Source: CAZRUA01 sp964603125 (GTDB taxonomy: Bacteria > Bacteroidota > Bacteroidia > B-17B0 > Aurantibacillaceae). Taken from it: a DNA stretch of 26,007 nucleotides. The stretch covers positions 1 through 26,007 of the forward strand of contig CAZRUA010000048.1 of assembly GCA_964603125.1 (NCBI GenBank), read 5' to 3'. Shown here one piece after another: positions 24,228 to 26,007 of the stretch. Below the pieces are notes generated by a model that was not told where the DNA came from, ran no database searches, and saw only the letters and a program-made list of their open reading frames with translations. A program made the position numbers and the translations under genes. Numbering within the stretch: the first letter of the stretch is position 1; every line of letters starts with the position of its first letter.

Positions 24228-25610
24228 ATGAAAAAAATAGCACTAATTTTACTTACCATAGTTTCCTTATCCACATTTGCACAAGATAAATACGAACTAT
24301 CAGGTGACTCAACAAAACGTACTTGGGATTTTTTCAAGTATTTTACTTTTCCCTCAGCAGGTGATTTAAATCAAGCTGTTGAAGAGGAAGCATGCTTAAA
24401 ATTAGGCTCACAAAACTATGCGCAAGCCCTAAATAAGTTTGAAGTATTATGGATAGATTTTAATAGTGGACCAAAGAGTCAAAAGAAAATTAAAACTTCC
24501 GAAAAATCAATTGTTGCTATGTGCAAAACAATTGCTACTAATTATGCTGTTTCCCCTAGTGTCACAAATGCATCGACTGACAAACGTTACAAAGTAAAAT
24601 ACTTTTTCGATTTGAAAGGATTTAAAGCATATACTGGAAAATGCAAACTACTCTATCCACAAAACACTGAGATAGCAGAGTATGATAACACGGTTGCCGG
24701 AATATTCTCTAACTTAATCAAGAATGAAGAATTCAAGAAGATGGAAGAACAATCAAAAAATACGCAGCCACAAACAAGTATACTAACTAGTTCTAAAAAA
24801 ACTCCAAGAGGAAATGATGCTTTGGAATATCAAAATGCTAAAGGTATTATTGATGAGCCATTTATATTTGAAAAAGGAGCATTGCAAGTGGGCAAAGATG
24901 GAAGCAGAAAAAGTTACGAAGAAGGGATTGCAAAAAGTGATGCCGTTATTAAAGAATATGATGAAGCTGTGACAAAATTTTTAGCTACCAATCCATCTGG
25001 CGCCATTTTGAAAGTGTATTTAGATAGATTAAAGATAAAGGCAAATGCTGTTAATTCAGCTATAAAGCAAACAGCAAATGGATACGAAAAAGAGGTTGGA
25101 CTATACCCAACTGGTTCTCTTCAGGAATTATACTTATACAAAGGATTTTTGCAAAGTATTTCAAGGATATACACCGAAACTCAAGTATTTAAGGATAATT
25201 TGAAAACAGTTGAAGCAGCTATTGCATCATATGGCTCTCGTGAAAAATTTATGGATAAGATGGAAGAGAAATACAAAAATTGGGTTAAAAATTTAAAAAT
25301 GATTCCTGCACAACAAAGTAATCCTAAAATAGAAGCCATGGTTAAAAAAAGATACGAAGAAGCTTATAAAGGATTCACAGTTACCCAAGTAAACATTACA
25401 TACCAAACATGGATAATTGACAAGAATGAATTTGATGTTCCACTCTGCAGAAAATTAAGTGTATGCGTAGCAGTAAAAAATGCCAAAGGTGAATGCGGCA
25501 TTGGAAGTTCAAATGTAAGAGAAGATTATATGGGTGGTGGTACTTATACTGAAGCCTACATGTATTTACCTTCTGATCCGATTATTGTTCCTTGTGAGAA
25601 TATAAAATAA
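24228..25610 (+). CDS. Secreted protein with the shared C-terminal domain, paralogue 3
   Basis: A 460-residue exported protein. The signal peptide (1-19, MKKIALILLTIVSLSTFAQ) is clear. Residues about 45-180 show TPR-like or generic helix pairs (YAQALNKFEVLW, YPQNTEIAEYDNTVAGIF), then a long helical region to about 330 with no recognised motif. From YGSREKFMDK (335) to the end the protein aligns with paralogue 2: exactly 31 residues lead up to NPKIEAM in both, then Trp395 in ITYQTW, G-x-C at 421-423, NVREDYMGGG and a terminal CENIK. Near-identical length with its neighbour (459 residues) suggests duplication followed by divergence of the N-terminal halves. The gene starts 15 bp after paralogue 2 and is the last of the operon. 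Unknown function. Confidence 0.8.
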   Translation: MKKIALILLTIVSLSTFAQDKYELSGDSTKRTWDFFKYFTFPSAGDLNQAVEEEACLKLGSQNYAQALNKFEVLWIDFNSGPKSQKKIKTSEKSIVAMCKTIATNYAVSPSVTNASTDKRYKVKYFFDLKGFKAYTGKCKLLYPQNTEIAEYDNTVAGIFSNLIKNEEFKKMEEQSKNTQPQTSILTSSKKTPRGNDALEYQNAKGIIDEPFIFEKGALQVGKDGSRKSYEEGIAKSDAVIKEYDEAVTKFLATNPSGAILKVYLDRLKIKANAVNSAIKQTANGYEKEVGLYPTGSLQELYLYKGFLQSISRIYTETQVFKDNLKTVEAAIASYGSREKFMDKMEEKYKNWVKNLKMIPAQQSNPKIEAMVKKRYEEAYKGFTVTQVNITYQTWIIDKNEFDVPLCRKLSVCVAVKNAKGECGIGSSNVREDYMGGGTYTEAYMYLPSDPIIVPCENIK

Positions 25611-25677
25611 TATAACAAATCCACTTAGTAGATAAACCAAATTCTCATATCCAACCTCAACTTAACTTTATTTTAAC

Positions 25678-25685
25678 TATCTTTG
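25678..25685 (+). promoter_or_regulatory. Promoter -7 motif of rnpB
   Basis: TATCTTTG matches the Bacteroidota -7 consensus TAnnTTTG. It lies 67 bp after the last gene and about 5 nt before the expected 5' end of RNase P RNA. No clear -33 TTG is visible. Confidence 0.7.
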
Positions 25686-25690
25686 CCTTA

Positions 25691-26007
25691 CAGGTCGTTC
25701 TATCGCTGCTTCAAGAAATTGGAGGAGAGGAAAGTCCGGGCAACACAGAGCATCCTGCTTCCTAACGGGAAGGTGCGTAACGTGCAAACAATACGTAACA
25801 GATAGTGCCACAGAAAATATACCACCAGCTTGCTGGTAAGGGTGAAAACGCGAGGTAAGAGCTCACGTGTTTATTGGCAACAATAAATTAGGTAAACCTC
25901 AGGAGTTGAAAAACCAAATAGGTTACAAGTAAGGCGGCTCGTCTTTTGTTGAAAAACAGTTGTAATGGGTAGGTTGCTTGATTCCGCTGGTGACGGCGGA
26001 ACTAGAT
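25691..26007 (+). ncRNA. rnpB: RNase P RNA, catalytic subunit (3' end cut by the window)
   Basis: The ribozyme that trims 5' leaders from precursor tRNAs. The near-invariant block GAGGAAAGTCCGGGC is at 25727-25741 (5' strand of the P4 core), ACAGAAAATATACC at 25810-25823 and GGGTGAAAACGCGAGGTAAG at 25840-25859 follow in the expected order, and AAGGCGGCT occurs at 25931-25939. The window ends in CTAGAT, the start of the conserved 3' core (TAGATnnATGA in other bacterial RNase P RNAs), so only a few tens of nucleotides are missing. The layout is that of a standard type A bacterial RNA. The 5' end is set from the -7 motif, give or take a few bases. Confidence 0.95.

Noticed and set aside
24104..24289. 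A 61-residue + frame at the junction of two genes
   Set aside because: It overlaps the end of paralogue 2 and the start of paralogue 3 in a different frame and has no independent support.

Overview
The window looks like a low-GC Bacteroidota chromosome segment. The reasons are TAnnTTTG-type -7 promoter motifs, two T9SS type A C-terminal sorting domains, a LytS/LytTR two-component pair, many Sec or lipoprotein signal peptides with AT-rich leaders and no clear Shine-Dalgarno sequences, and Ig-like/PKD-like, Kelch, WG and XAC2610-like repeat proteins. It ends inside the RNase P RNA gene. I cannot name a genus.

Layout. (1) 1-2400: three unrelated single genes on + (a two-pore-helix-type K+ channel, a cytosolic unknown, a secreted YD-repeat-like protein). 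Each is preceded by a GTTAG(C/A)(A/G)G element and spaced like an integron cassette or a similar mobile gene module. (2) 2431-2913: a 23-unit, 21-bp tandem array built as a 42-bp dimer. (3) 2968-10179, minus strand: four exported proteins, namely a small exported unknown, a WG-repeat protein, a WG lipoprotein and a 1286-residue protein with six DxNxDGxxD modules. (4) 10180-10547: divergent control region with a short second set of 21-bp repeats. (5) 10548-13161, plus strand: histidine kinase and LytTR regulator, overlapping by 20 bp. (6) 13273-20038: a 1528-residue T9SS adhesin-like protein, a LamG lipoprotein and a secreted 459-residue unknown, tightly spaced. (7) 20104-25610: a cytosolic unknown, a Kelch T9SS protein, two microproteins (32 and 45 aa), a cytosolic 459-residue protein and a secreted 460-residue protein. 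(8) 25678 to the end: promoter and most of rnpB.

The most interesting point is that the three proteins of about 460 residues (18659-20038, 22833-24212, 24228-25610) end in the same unrecognised domain of about 100-125 residues, although their N-terminal parts differ and only two of them have a signal peptide. Two of them follow, at spacings of 4-15 bp, a 32-residue single-pass membrane peptide and a 45-residue cationic amphipathic peptide, all downstream of a surface Kelch protein. This arrangement suggests an envelope-spanning system not covered by families I recognise. The two-component system next to it is a plausible regulator, but nothing in the sequence proves that.
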